A DNA stretch of 44,875 bases from JBCDGZ01 sp038750655 (GTDB lineage: Bacteria > Bacteroidota > Bacteroidia > Chitinophagales > Saprospiraceae): contig JBCDGZ010000057.1 in assembly GCA_038750655.1 (NCBI GenBank), positions 1 to 44,875 on the forward strand, in the 5' to 3' direction. The number at the start of each line of letters is the position of its first letter. Position 1 is the stretch's first letter. The translations under genes and the position numbers were made by a program. Below the pieces are notes generated by a model. The model saw only the letters and a list, made by a program, of their open reading frames with translations. It ran no database searches and was not told the origin of the DNA. Positions 17,914-26,267 of the stretch are shown piece after piece.

Positions 17914-18204
17914 ATGCGAATCATCGCAAAAAGCACCCTCGTCGAGTTTTGGGGCAAGCACCCTCAATTCCGAGTTCACCTCCAATCCTGGTACATCGTG
18001 GCGAAAGCCGCTGTTTGGACGACCCCTGCTGACATCCTGGCCGATTTTCCTAAAGCCAGTATTATTGGAAAAAACAGAGCAGTTTTCCGCAAGGGGAATG
18101 ACTATCGATTGGTGGTAGAAATCAATTTCGCTTATGGTGTTGTTTACATCCGATTTGTAGGAACGCATGATGCATATGATGCCATTGACCCTGCGACAGT
18201 TTAA
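17914..18204 (+). CDS. higB: HigB-family mRNA interferase toxin
   Basis: A 96-residue protein of the HigB branch of the RelE superfamily. 'MRIIAKSTLVEFWGKHPQF' at the start and 'RVDYRLVV'-like text, here 'NDYRLVVEINFAYG', followed by 'VYIRFVGTHDAYDAID', are the family's characteristic blocks. It cleaves mRNA on the ribosome. I use the ATG at 17914; a TTG 30 bp upstream would add ten residues that do not belong to the fold. It is the first gene of a toxin-first pair with the antitoxin gene 25 bp downstream (or overlapping, if an earlier antitoxin start is used). Confidence 0.93.
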   Translation: MRIIAKSTLVEFWGKHPQFRVHLQSWYIVAKAAVWTTPADILADFPKASIIGKNRAVFRKGNDYRLVVEINFAYGVVYIRFVGTHDAYDAIDPATV

Positions 18205-18229
18205 GACTGCTCCTTTAATTATAAAGCCT

Positions 18230-18595
18230 ATGGCTAACAAGCCTATTCACGCTATCCGTACGGTTCAAGAGTACGAAGCAGCGTTACAAGAAATTGAGTC
18301 GCTGATGGACGCCGGGGCGGGAACGCCCGAAGGTGAGCGACTAGAGGTCTTGTCTATTCTGGTGGAATACTACGAGGACAAGCACTTTCCCATCGATGAT
18401 CCTGATCCCATTGAGGCGATTAAGTGCCGGATGGAGGAGCAGGATATGAATGTGACGGATTTGGGGAAGCTGATTGGCTACAAGAGCCGGGCTTCCGAAA
18501 TTTTAAATAAAAAACGGAAGTTGAATTTGTCGATGATCCGTGTATTGAATAAAGCGTTGAAAATACCGCTGTCTGTTTTAGTACAGCCTTACTGA
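18230..18595 (+). CDS. higA: HigA-family antitoxin with helix-turn-helix
   Basis: A 121-residue protein from the ATG at 18230, where the usual family start is ('PIHAIRTVQEYEAALQEIE'). In-frame ATGs at 18167 and 18176 would overlap the toxin gene and add up to 21 residues. 'GTPEGERLEVLSILVEYYED' is the toxin-binding segment common in long HigA antitoxins. 'MNVTDLGKLIGYKSRASEI' plus 'LNLSMIRVLNKALKIP' form a Cro/C1-type DNA-binding domain at about residues 70-118. It neutralises the toxin and represses the operon. Confidence 0.92.
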   Translation: MANKPIHAIRTVQEYEAALQEIESLMDAGAGTPEGERLEVLSILVEYYEDKHFPIDDPDPIEAIKCRMEEQDMNVTDLGKLIGYKSRASEILNKKRKLNLSMIRVLNKALKIPLSVLVQPY

Positions 18596-18646
18596 ATTCC
18601 TTTCCTTTTCATTTGGGGCTTAGTTCTCCATTAGCATTAATTGAGT

Positions 18647-18844
18647 ATGATAAAAAGAATATTTATCAGTTTTGCTGTAGGCATGCTTGGCGTCATCTTG
18701 TTTCTGATGGCTATTAATGGGGAACCCGTTTCGTTGGAGGAAGAATTCCTTCTTGGCTTGTTCCTAATCGTGAGCGTACTTACTTTTTTACTGCTTTCCT
18801 TGTTCTCTTGGATCAAAAAAAGGAATAGCTCTAGTGATAAGTAG
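18647..18844 (+). CDS. Small two-TM membrane protein, unrecognised
   Basis: A 65-residue frame from ATG 18647 with two hydrophobic helices (about residues 5-22 and 34-54) and a charged end 'WIKKRNSSSDK', which by the positive-inside rule places both termini in the cytosol. It lies 51 bp after the antitoxin gene and 62 bp before the acetyltransferase gene on the same strand. I do not recognise a family. Its membrane pattern makes it more credible than a chance frame, but it could still be non-coding. Confidence 0.5.
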   Translation: MIKRIFISFAVGMLGVILFLMAINGEPVSLEEEFLLGLFLIVSVLTFLLLSLFSWIKKRNSSSDK

Positions 18845-18906
18845 GGAAATGCTGAGTAATTTAGCATTGTTTCTAATTCATCCTATGCACTTAATTCTCC
18901 TAAATT

Positions 18907-19452
18907 ATGTCTATAGCACTGTACTCAAAAAGATTGAAAATACGGCCGCTCCAAATGGAAGATACGGCCGCTTTGTTTGCTTATCGCTCTGATGCGGTAA
19001 CGAATCAATTTCAAAGTTGGATTCCTAAAAGTAAGGAGGAGGTGGAGGCCTTTATTCGCAAAAATCCAACGGAGGTAAATGTGCCGGAAAGTTGGTTTCA
19101 GGTGGCCCTTGTAAAGCAGGAGGATGGACAGATGATTGGAGATATTGGCATCCACTTTAAGGGATCGGACAACCGGCAGGTCGAGTTGGGGTGTACGCTA
19201 GATAAAAGATTTCACGGGCAGGGCTATGCCTCGGAGGGATTGAATCGCGTGATCCAGTACCTGTTTGAGGAGTTGGATAAACATCGGATTGTGGCTTCTA
19301 TTGATCCCCAGAATAAGCCATCTATGCAGCTCATGGAGCGGCTAGACTTTCGCAAGGAAGCCCATTTTGTGGAAAGTTTGTGGATAAAAGGCCAATGGGT
19401 CGATGATATTATTTATGCGCTCTTACAACGAGAGTGGAAAAAGCCATCTTAA
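18907..19452 (+). CDS. GNAT N-acetyltransferase (RimJ/RimL-like)
   Basis: A 181-residue protein of the Acetyltransf_3 type. 'LYSKRLKIRPLQMEDTAALF' is the usual N-terminal block, 'MIGDIGIHF' forms strand 4, 'LDKRFHGQGYASEGL' is the acetyl-CoA pyrophosphate loop (QGYA), and 'NKPSMQLMERLDFRKEAHF' is the late signature. Substrate could be an N-terminal or small-molecule amine and is not readable. The stop codon overlaps that of the convergent pullulanase gene by 4 bp, so no terminator fits between them. Confidence 0.92.
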   Translation: MSIALYSKRLKIRPLQMEDTAALFAYRSDAVTNQFQSWIPKSKEEVEAFIRKNPTEVNVPESWFQVALVKQEDGQMIGDIGIHFKGSDNRQVELGCTLDKRFHGQGYASEGLNRVIQYLFEELDKHRIVASIDPQNKPSMQLMERLDFRKEAHFVESLWIKGQWVDDIIYALLQREWKKPS

Positions 19453-21461
19453 TCTCTTGATCCACTTTTAACCAATACCCAGGCGGCCGTAGCCGGCAAG
19501 GTCATTCTCCCTCCCGAGATGCGGCCAAGCCCCTCCTCATTTACCGCCCGCTCATTCACCACCACCGTCCAATAGCCCTCCGGAATCTCCACCGCCTGCG
19601 GCACCCGACGCCCATTCAACAACACCAAAACCTCCTCCCAAGCATCCCCCACGGCTCTACCAGCCAGCTGATACCCCACCACACCCGACGGCAGCTCCAA
19701 AAAACGCAGGTGCTCCTGAATCAGGGCCTTGCTTGGCATTCGAAAAACCGGATGCCCCTTACGCAATTGAATCAAGCCTCTGTAATAGTCAAACACCTCC
19801 TCGTATTGCTTCTTACGCGGCCAATCCAGCTGATTAACACGATCTGGTGATTTGTAAGAATTCTCATCGCCGCCTTTGGTGCGGAGGAATTCGACACCGG
19901 CGTGTAGGAAAGGGATGCCCTGAGAGGTCAAGACGATGGCATTGGCCAGTTTGTGCATCTGGATGCGCTCCTGCTCGCTGGCGTCCTTGACTGAGTTGAT
20001 CAAGCGGTCGTAGAGGGTATGATTATCGTGGCAAGAGACGTAGTTAATGCATTGATAAGGCTCATCGGCCCAGGGGGCATCGGAGTAATTGACCTTGGCA
20101 TAGTCTACCTGCGGATGCGCCGTGGCCCCAACGATACCAAATCGCACCGTTGCTTCCATCCCCGGCTTACCACTAGCAAAACCCCTGTCCTCATGCGAAA
20201 AAACACTGCCCTTAAGCCCATCGCGAATATCATCACTAAAGGCCGCAATACGATTCAATTGATGGGTATATTTCTTAAGGCTTCGTTTGGATTCTTCCAA
20301 TGGGCTATCACCAGCCATCCACCCCTCGCCGTAGAGGAGGACACTGGGATCAATGGCGTGGAGCGAGTCACTGATCTGGTTCATGGTCTCCTGATCGTGA
20401 ATACCCATCAGATCAAAGCGAAAGCCGTCAATGTGGTATTCCTGCATCCAGTATTGGAGGGATTCGATGATAAACTTGCGCACCATCGGGCGCTCTGAGG
20501 CCACTTCGTTGCCGCAGCCGGAGGCGTTGGAGAAACTGCCATCGGCATTATGGCGGTAGAAATAGCCCGGCACCAACTGCTCAAAACTGGAATCTTCACT
20601 TCTTCCTGTGTGGTTGTACACCACATCCATGACCACGCGCAGGCCCTTGTCGTGAAGAGTCTTCACCATTTGCTTGAACTCCCGAATGCGCACAACCCCA
20701 TCCTCAGGATCGGTGGCGTAGCTGCCTTCGGGAACATTGTAATTCTGAGGATCATAGCCCCAATTGAACTGCGCAAGCTCGGGTTGGCTTTCGTCCACCG
20801 TGTAATAATCGTAGGAAGGCAGCAGATGGACGTGGGTAACGCCTAGTTCCAGGATATGATCAAGTCCGGTGGGTAGGTCTTCTGCGCTTCGGGTTCCGGT
20901 TTCACAAAGACCCAGGAACTTTCCCTTAGCTTGGATACCTGCTTGGGGATGCATGGAGAGATCGCGGACATGGAGTTCGTAGAGAATGGCATCCGTCTTA
21001 TGCAGGTAGGCCGCCTTTTCATCCATCAGCCAACCCTCTGGATGGGTCTTGGAGAGGTCGACCACCATTGCTCGAAGGCCATTGGTTCCCACCGCTCTGG
21101 CGTAGGGATCAGGGACTTCTTCGCGCCATTGCCCTTGGTATTTAACGCGGAAGGTATAGTACTTCCCTAGCAAATCTCTTTCCTCCCTTCTTTCCCAAAC
21201 CCCTTGCTCTTTCCGCTGCATAGGTAACACTTCCAGCGCCTCTCCACCGAGGCCCTTTTCATACAGCCGCAGCTCCATCTCCTCCGCAGCGGGCGACCAA
21301 ATCTTGAATACAGCATGTTTCTCAGGGTAGCTCAGGGTAAGCCCCAAATCCGTACCATCATAAACAGGATACTCTTCAAAGGAAGCATAATTAGGGACAG
21401 TAGAGGAACAGCTCATAAGGATAAGAGAAGTGAAAAGGGTGAAAAAATAAAGGCTTTTCAT
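19449..21461 (-). CDS. pulA: Type I pullulanase-like GH13 lipoprotein
   Basis: A 670-residue protein. The signal 'LYFFTLFTSLILMSC' has lipobox LMSC with Cys18, so it is a lipoprotein. Residues about 45-145 form a CBM48-like domain ('FKIWSPAAEEMELRLYEKG'). The GH13 barrel follows: 'NWGYDPQNYNVPEGSYATDP' is the pullulanase signature, 'DVVYNHTG' is region I, 'GFRFDLMGIHD' carries the catalytic Asp, 'LLYGEGW' the acid/base Glu and 'VSCHDNHT' the third acid. It debranches alpha-1,6 links in pullulan, starch or glycogen. Exposure at the surface or periplasm implies use of external glucans. No susCD pair is in the window. A minus-strand -7-like box lies at 21490-21497. Confidence 0.93.
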   Translation of the reverse strand: MKSLYFFTLFTSLILMSCSSTVPNYASFEEYPVYDGTDLGLTLSYPEKHAVFKIWSPAAEEMELRLYEKGLGGEALEVLPMQRKEQGVWERREERDLLGKYYTFRVKYQGQWREEVPDPYARAVGTNGLRAMVVDLSKTHPEGWLMDEKAAYLHKTDAILYELHVRDLSMHPQAGIQAKGKFLGLCETGTRSAEDLPTGLDHILELGVTHVHLLPSYDYYTVDESQPELAQFNWGYDPQNYNVPEGSYATDPEDGVVRIREFKQMVKTLHDKGLRVVMDVVYNHTGRSEDSSFEQLVPGYFYRHNADGSFSNASGCGNEVASERPMVRKFIIESLQYWMQEYHIDGFRFDLMGIHDQETMNQISDSLHAIDPSVLLYGEGWMAGDSPLEESKRSLKKYTHQLNRIAAFSDDIRDGLKGSVFSHEDRGFASGKPGMEATVRFGIVGATAHPQVDYAKVNYSDAPWADEPYQCINYVSCHDNHTLYDRLINSVKDASEQERIQMHKLANAIVLTSQGIPFLHAGVEFLRTKGGDENSYKSPDRVNQLDWPRKKQYEEVFDYYRGLIQLRKGHPVFRMPSKALIQEHLRFLELPSGVVGYQLAGRAVGDAWEEVLVLLNGRRVPQAVEIPEGYWTVVVNERAVNEEGLGRISGGRMTLPATAAWVLVKSGSRD

Positions 21462-21489
21462 AAGAGTAGGTCGAATTGAATTGCGTCAT

Positions 21490-21497
21490 CAAAAGTA
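21490..21497 (-). promoter_or_regulatory. Possible -7 box for the pullulanase gene
   Basis: The minus strand reads TACTTTTG, a match to TAnnTTTG, 29-36 bp before the start codon. No TTG was found at the expected -33 distance, so support is partial. Confidence 0.35.
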
Positions 21498-21606
21498 GGA
21501 TTTTTTGGATAATTATTACCTTTATAGGGCTACGAGTACCCACCAATCTGAAGTGCTGTCTCTTCTGCGCCTTCAGGATTATTCCATTTACCCTAAAACC
21601 AAAAAG

Positions 21607-23295
21607 ATGAAACGAATTCTAATTGCTCTGCTCTGTGTATTCAGCACCACCTCCTTTCTACAAGTACAAGCGCAAAATACACCGTCCCCCATTATCTTTA
21701 TTTACGATGCCAGCGGCTCGATGTGGGGACAGATGGAGGGGAAAACCAAAATGCAGATTGCCGGGAAAGTGCTCTCGGAAGCCTTGGATAATCTTCCTGC
21801 TCAACAGCAAATCGGCCTGGTGGCCTACGGCCATCGACGCAAAAAGGATTGCCAGGATGTTGAAACCCTGGTCAGCATGGATAATCAAGACAAGGAGCAG
21901 GTCCGCCTCTCCTTGGGTAATATCAAGCCACTGGGTCGGACCCCACTGGCCTTCTCTGCCGAACAGGTGATTGATCAGCTGCGCAGCAGCGGTAAGCAAG
22001 CCACCATCATCCTGATTACTGACGGTATCGAATCTTGCAATGGTGATCTTTGTGAAGTTGTCAAAAAGGCAAAAGCCGAAGGCATTAACTTCAAACTACA
22101 CATCATTGGATTTGGACTGAAAGACGGAGAAACGGAAGCCCTGAAATGCGCCGCGGAGGCTGGAGATGGTCAATACTACGATGCGGCGGATGCAGGCAGC
22201 TTGGATGCGGGCCTTAATGAGGCAACTACCGCCACAGTAGATACGGTCCAATTTGAGGCCCCAGAAAAACCGCTTAAAAATTATAGTGTTTTTGCAACGA
22301 AAAACGGAGAGCCAATTGATGTCTGGGTCAAGGCCATTCCGATAGGACAGGAGCGCGAATTAACCGCTGTACGGACTTACGCCGACACGGGCTTTCTGAG
22401 TTTGCCGGAAGGGTATTATGATTTAAAATTCCAACCCTTGGGCGGCAGCGACCTCTCTCCAGTAACCGCTTCAAAAGTGCCTGTTTCTCCAGATTCTGCC
22501 AACCATTATACGATGGCTTTTGATGCCGGAAAAATTTCGGCGATGATTACCAAAAATGGCGAGGGGGTAGATGCGTCCATACGCGTCTATGCTCAAGGCA
22601 CCAATAAGGAGATCGCCAGCACGCGTACCTACGCCAAAGCCCAAACCATTGAAGTTGACCCTGGCGTTTATGATATTGCTGTCAAAGTAATTGGAGTCAA
22701 GGGCGAGGAAACCCAATACCGCTTTGAAGGTATTGTAGTTAAGCCCGCAGGAATTACCGACTTATCCTATGATTTTGGTGCCGGAAAACTCTCCTCCTAT
22801 ATCACCAGCAATCAAGAGGGTTGGGATGCGGTCATCACGGTGCTTGATCCAAGCACAGGCAAGCAGGTCGGCCAAACCAGGACTTATGGCAAAGTCCGCG
22901 AAATTGAAATCAGCTCTGGGACCTACAATGTTCGCATCAAAGCCATAGACATTAAAGGGAGCGCCATTGTAAGAACCGTAGAAGGGGTAACAATCTCCTC
23001 TAATGAGACGACCAAGGTCGAAGAAGATTTTCCTCATGGGCAACTCTCGGTAAAAGTACAAAGTGGTGGTCAGCTAATTGATGCCACGGTCAATGCCAAA
23101 GAAATCACCACCAATAAATCATTTGCTGTAGGTCGAACTTACACGACTGAAAAGACTAATCCCAGGATCAAAAACTTCCTCCCCGGCACTTATGAAGTGA
23201 CGGTTAAGGCACTTGGCGCCTTGAAGGGACAGAAGAAAACGGTGACGGCGGAGGTGAGGGCTGGGGAGACAATGGAGCTTGTGGTGGAATATTGA
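21607..23295 (+). CDS. Secreted VWA-domain protein with four C-terminal beta-sandwich repeats
   Basis: A 562-residue protein from ATG 21607; an upstream in-frame ATG at 21508-21510 region would only add text before the signal peptide. The signal ends at VQA|QNTPS (Gln at +1). A von Willebrand factor A domain covers about residues 28-205, with MIDAS 'YDASGSMW', 'LGRTPLAFS' and 'LITDGIESCNGD' and probable disulfide Cys (CNGDLCE, LKCAAE). Four related units of about 85 residues follow, each with a 'xxxNGExxDAxIxV...RTY...GxYDvxvK' pattern. The VWA part probably binds a protein ligand through a metal ion, and the repeats act as a stalk. It lacks a T9SS domain. It is convergent with the next gene. 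Confidence 0.88.
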   Translation: MKRILIALLCVFSTTSFLQVQAQNTPSPIIFIYDASGSMWGQMEGKTKMQIAGKVLSEALDNLPAQQQIGLVAYGHRRKKDCQDVETLVSMDNQDKEQVRLSLGNIKPLGRTPLAFSAEQVIDQLRSSGKQATIILITDGIESCNGDLCEVVKKAKAEGINFKLHIIGFGLKDGETEALKCAAEAGDGQYYDAADAGSLDAGLNEATTATVDTVQFEAPEKPLKNYSVFATKNGEPIDVWVKAIPIGQERELTAVRTYADTGFLSLPEGYYDLKFQPLGGSDLSPVTASKVPVSPDSANHYTMAFDAGKISAMITKNGEGVDASIRVYAQGTNKEIASTRTYAKAQTIEVDPGVYDIAVKVIGVKGEETQYRFEGIVVKPAGITDLSYDFGAGKLSSYITSNQEGWDAVITVLDPSTGKQVGQTRTYGKVREIEISSGTYNVRIKAIDIKGSAIVRTVEGVTISSNETTKVEEDFPHGQLSVKVQSGGQLIDATVNAKEITTNKSFAVGRTYTTEKTNPRIKNFLPGTYEVTVKALGALKGQKKTVTAEVRAGETMELVVEY

Positions 23296-23315
23296 TTCCC
23301 CAGCCTCATGACCCA

Positions 23316-24623
23316 CTAGTTATTCAGCGAGGTATTCGCTCTTCGCCCACCGAAGGTGCCGAAGAAGTGCAAGGCCGCTAGCAGGTTGCCGCCTTCGGTA
23401 ATGGTACCGTCAAAGTTGCGCCCAAAAGTCAGAGAAATCTGATAGTTGGGGGCCAATTGATAACTGCCGTTGAAGGCGAGCCGGTAAGTTGGATCGAGTG
23501 TATCATTGTTAAGCGGAAAGCGTTGCAGGTATTCTACAGAAAGCGCCAAGGAAGACTCGCTGTTGAAGTCGATTTTCGCGCCAACATCCAGGTTAGTATT
23601 GTCGGCTATGGATATAGGATCGCCGATATTGGCCCTGGTCATTTGATCCTGATTACTCAGCAGGCGGGCGGAGCCCAGGAAGCTAAGGATTCGTTGTTTT
23701 TGACCCTCCAATTTAATGACCTGCCCACCCGTCAGCCAAGCGCCGATGGTTTTCAGCGCAGCGGAGTCTGTTTCCTGAAAGGGAAAATCATAGACCAATC
23801 CGAAGGCAGCATCCAGCTTAAAGCCGACCCGATTAAAGACCAAACCATTAACCTCAGCAGTAAGCTGGTTGACCTCCTGGCTAAAGCTGTTCACGGCTTG
23901 TTGAAAGCGGTAGGTGCTATCGGAATTGAAAGCAGTAATCAGCTCATTGAGCTGGGCCGTCTTCGTTTTGTACTCCGTTGTATTTCTGTACTCTGGGTTG
24001 AGGCGGATTTGTGCGGCCAGGGCTTCGAACTGCGTATTGATAGCCTGATAAGCAGGTAGGGTCTGGATGAGAGAATCGGTGATCCTATATGTTCCCGCAT
24101 TAATTTGGGCCAGAATAGAATCCACTCTAAGCAGGGTATCAATTGCTCCGGTAGTCACTCTGCCACGGAAGATGGAGAACTTAGCGGCTATGGCGACATT
24201 GGAGGTGGCCGGGGATATGCCAGGAATACTATCAATGGTGTTGGTCCCCAGTGAGATGGTGAAGCTTTGCCAGATGTTTTCTCCTACCCGATTGGACAAA
24301 TAATCCGTAAGGCTAATATGGTCTCTTCGCAAAATCATCAAGGGGGCGATTTCCATCGCAAAACTATTGGGCAATACCGAAAGGCTTTGGCTGGCATTGG
24401 CCAGGGAGACCAGAAAGTTCTTGACATCTTTAGGTGTAGAAATGGCGGAAGGCTCAATTCCGAGTAAATTAAAAGCTGGGGCCGAAGGCACTTGCAGCAA
24501 GCTAAGCTTCAGGTCGGTCGTATCGGCAAGTTGGGGCGTGCTAGGATCGGGACTCAGGCCAATCTGGCCAAAAGAGAATTGAGCCATACAAAGGCAAAGA
24601 CCTATCAATAAAAGGCGTAACAT
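23316..24623 (-). CDS. Exported protein with coiled-coil middle and beta-barrel-like C-terminus, unrecognised
   Basis: A 435-residue protein with a signal peptide (FSFG|QIGLS, Gln at +1). Residues about 50-90 contain 'STPKDVKNFLVSLANAS'. Residues about 165-260 are helical and polar ('LNELITAFNSDSTYRFQQAV'). Residues about 265-430 show alternating strands with aromatic ends ('GFKLDAAFGLVYDFPFQ', 'ALSVEYLQRFPLN', 'YQISLTFGRNFDG'), as in outer-membrane barrels. I do not recognise the family. It is 42 bp downstream of a 120-residue gene on the same strand, so the two are probably one operon. Confidence 0.78.
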   Translation of the reverse strand: MLRLLLIGLCLCMAQFSFGQIGLSPDPSTPQLADTTDLKLSLLQVPSAPAFNLLGIEPSAISTPKDVKNFLVSLANASQSLSVLPNSFAMEIAPLMILRRDHISLTDYLSNRVGENIWQSFTISLGTNTIDSIPGISPATSNVAIAAKFSIFRGRVTTGAIDTLLRVDSILAQINAGTYRITDSLIQTLPAYQAINTQFEALAAQIRLNPEYRNTTEYKTKTAQLNELITAFNSDSTYRFQQAVNSFSQEVNQLTAEVNGLVFNRVGFKLDAAFGLVYDFPFQETDSAALKTIGAWLTGGQVIKLEGQKQRILSFLGSARLLSNQDQMTRANIGDPISIADNTNLDVGAKIDFNSESSLALSVEYLQRFPLNNDTLDPTYRLAFNGSYQLAPNYQISLTFGRNFDGTITEGGNLLAALHFFGTFGGRRANTSLNN

Positions 24624-24665
24624 AGACTTGTTTTTTAGGGATTGGGAAAAAGGTACAGGCGACGT

Positions 24666-25028
24666 TTAGAGCAAAAATACCCTGATAAAAAAATGAGCCA
24701 CTCCACCTTCGGTCACCGTCAGCTTAGAAGAAGCAGGGTACAATACCTTCTCTCCCCCCTTTACCTTATACCGGTAAGAGACCTCATCATTATTGGTGTT
24801 AATATCAAAGACCGTCGTATTGATGGTCAGCTGTTTGCCTGACAAAGTATTGTTCAAACCAATCTCTTGATCCGAAAAAGAATCCACCAGGCTATCTGAA
24901 TTTATTTTTACTCCATCCAAATACAAATCCGTCGATGCTCTTTGCTGGTTGCCAATAGTAACGGATACGGTTACCGGATCACTACTTGATTTGAGTTGGT
25001 ACATGTGGAGTTTGACAACTTGAGACAT
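24666..25028 (-). CDS. Small beta-rich protein of unknown function
   Basis: A 120-residue protein without signal peptide or TM helix. The composition is Ser/Thr/Asn/Val-rich with alternating hydrophobics ('TVSVTIGNQQRASTDLYLDG', 'LSGKQLTINTTVFDI', 'VSYRYKVKGG', 'GGVAHFFIRVFLL'), suggesting an all-beta cytosolic domain. It is the first gene of a two-gene unit with the barrel-like protein downstream. No family is recognised. Confidence 0.7.
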   Translation of the reverse strand: MSQVVKLHMYQLKSSSDPVTVSVTIGNQQRASTDLYLDGVKINSDSLVDSFSDQEIGLNNTLSGKQLTINTTVFDINTNNDEVSYRYKVKGGEKVLYPASSKLTVTEGGVAHFFIRVFLL

Positions 25029-25283
25029 AGGGCGTTTTTTTAGGTTGAGGGAATTTTAAAAAATTCGGAAGCCCATCAAAATGATATTGCTCCCTATTCT
25101 GCGAGTGCTCGTGCAATAAAAAGGTAACAACAGTTTTCACTTCGGACAGTCAGGTACTGGTTTCGTACGCTCAGTCCTACTGTTCGTCCTATTCCAACAG
25201 TTTTATAACGCTAAACAACCGAACTTAGAATAGCATATTTCTTTAATATTATTTTTCATTTCAATTACCTTAAAAAAAAGCTT

Positions 25284-26034
25284 ATGAAAAAAAGACTCCT
25301 TTTCCGTCACTCTAAAAATGGACGGTTTGCCCTCGTTCCTTTTGTACTTACTCCACTCGTATTCCTACTTTGCTTGATGCTGAGCCCAGCTGCTATGGCT
25401 CAGAAGGACGCTCCTTGTCAGCGATTTAATTCTTGTACTACCGAAAACTGGACCCCTGTTGTGACCACCCTTACGGTTGATGTCCCTGGGCCTTCGGGTG
25501 AGCCCAAAGATTGTTACCTCAACGTCAACGATGACCCTGGAGCTTCTTACATTTACAATGATGTAGATTGGAATATTGACTTTACCGAATATTATGGCGC
25601 TTGCCTCTGCTTCGATTTTCGAGTGTTCTTTGTTCAGGGAGGTGCTCCCGTCAACCCAACGATTGACATCTTTACCGGCCCTCCCGGCTCCCCAACCCTC
25701 AGAGCCCGGTTCACGGCTACCGATGCCCTAACTGCTGCTGATGGCTGGGATCGCTTTTGCGCCCCCATTGATCCTTGCACCGACGCCGGCGGCTTACCCG
25801 AATCCGGCCCAAGACCAGCTAACCGTAAACGTCTACAACCCCGATGAGGCCGAGGCCACCACACTGGACCTTTACGACCTCAACGGCAAGCTGCTCCGGC
25901 AAGAAGCTATCCAGCTCCAGCCAGGCAACAATAGCTATGAGCTTGATCTGTCTGAGTTGAATGGAGGCATTTATATGCTGCGGCTGCAGCGCCAGTCCGG
26001 CATATCCGTAGTCAAGAAGGTGATCAAGATGTAA
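25284..26034 (+). pseudogene. T9SS-secreted protein gene broken by a frameshift or internal deletion
   Basis: A first frame from ATG 25284 has a signal peptide (AMA|QKDAP, Gln at +1) and a domain of about 150 residues with paired Cys ('CYLNVNDDPGASY', 'YGACLCFDFRVFF', 'GWDRFCAPIDPC'). It then runs into unrelated text and stops at 25847. A second frame, shifted by one base, takes over at about 25790 with a perfect type A sorting domain ('AYPNPAQDQLTVNVYN', 'GGIYMLRLQRQSG', 'VVKKVIKM') to TAA at 26032-26034. Joined, they form a typical T9SS substrate of about 250 residues, which is short. The likely history is loss of the middle plus a frame change. A sequencing error is the alternative. Confidence 0.8.
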
Positions 26035-26040
26035 ATCTCT

Positions 26041-26082
26041 AAAGTCGTTAGGTAATCAAGCCCTTTGGTTACCTAACGCTTT
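26041..26082 (+). terminator. Strong hairpin after the broken T9SS gene
   Basis: A 14-bp stem with one G-T pair (26046-26059 with 26065-26078, outer part cgttaggtaa / ttacctaacg) and a 5-nt loop is further flanked by AAAG/CTTT. It lies 6 bp after the stop codon. Confidence 0.75.
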
Positions 26083-26267
26083 CCATTCCCCAAATATTAA
26101 CGGCGTGTGTAGCTAATAATAATAGATCAATATAGATTATCAATTATTTACAATTGAGCGTTATTTTTAACGCGAAATCTCTATTTTTAGGCATTCAGAT
26201 ATTATTGTACACCCTCAACTGCGAAGCCCTCCCTTTCCGCCAGTTGAGTTCATTAACCTCAAATACA

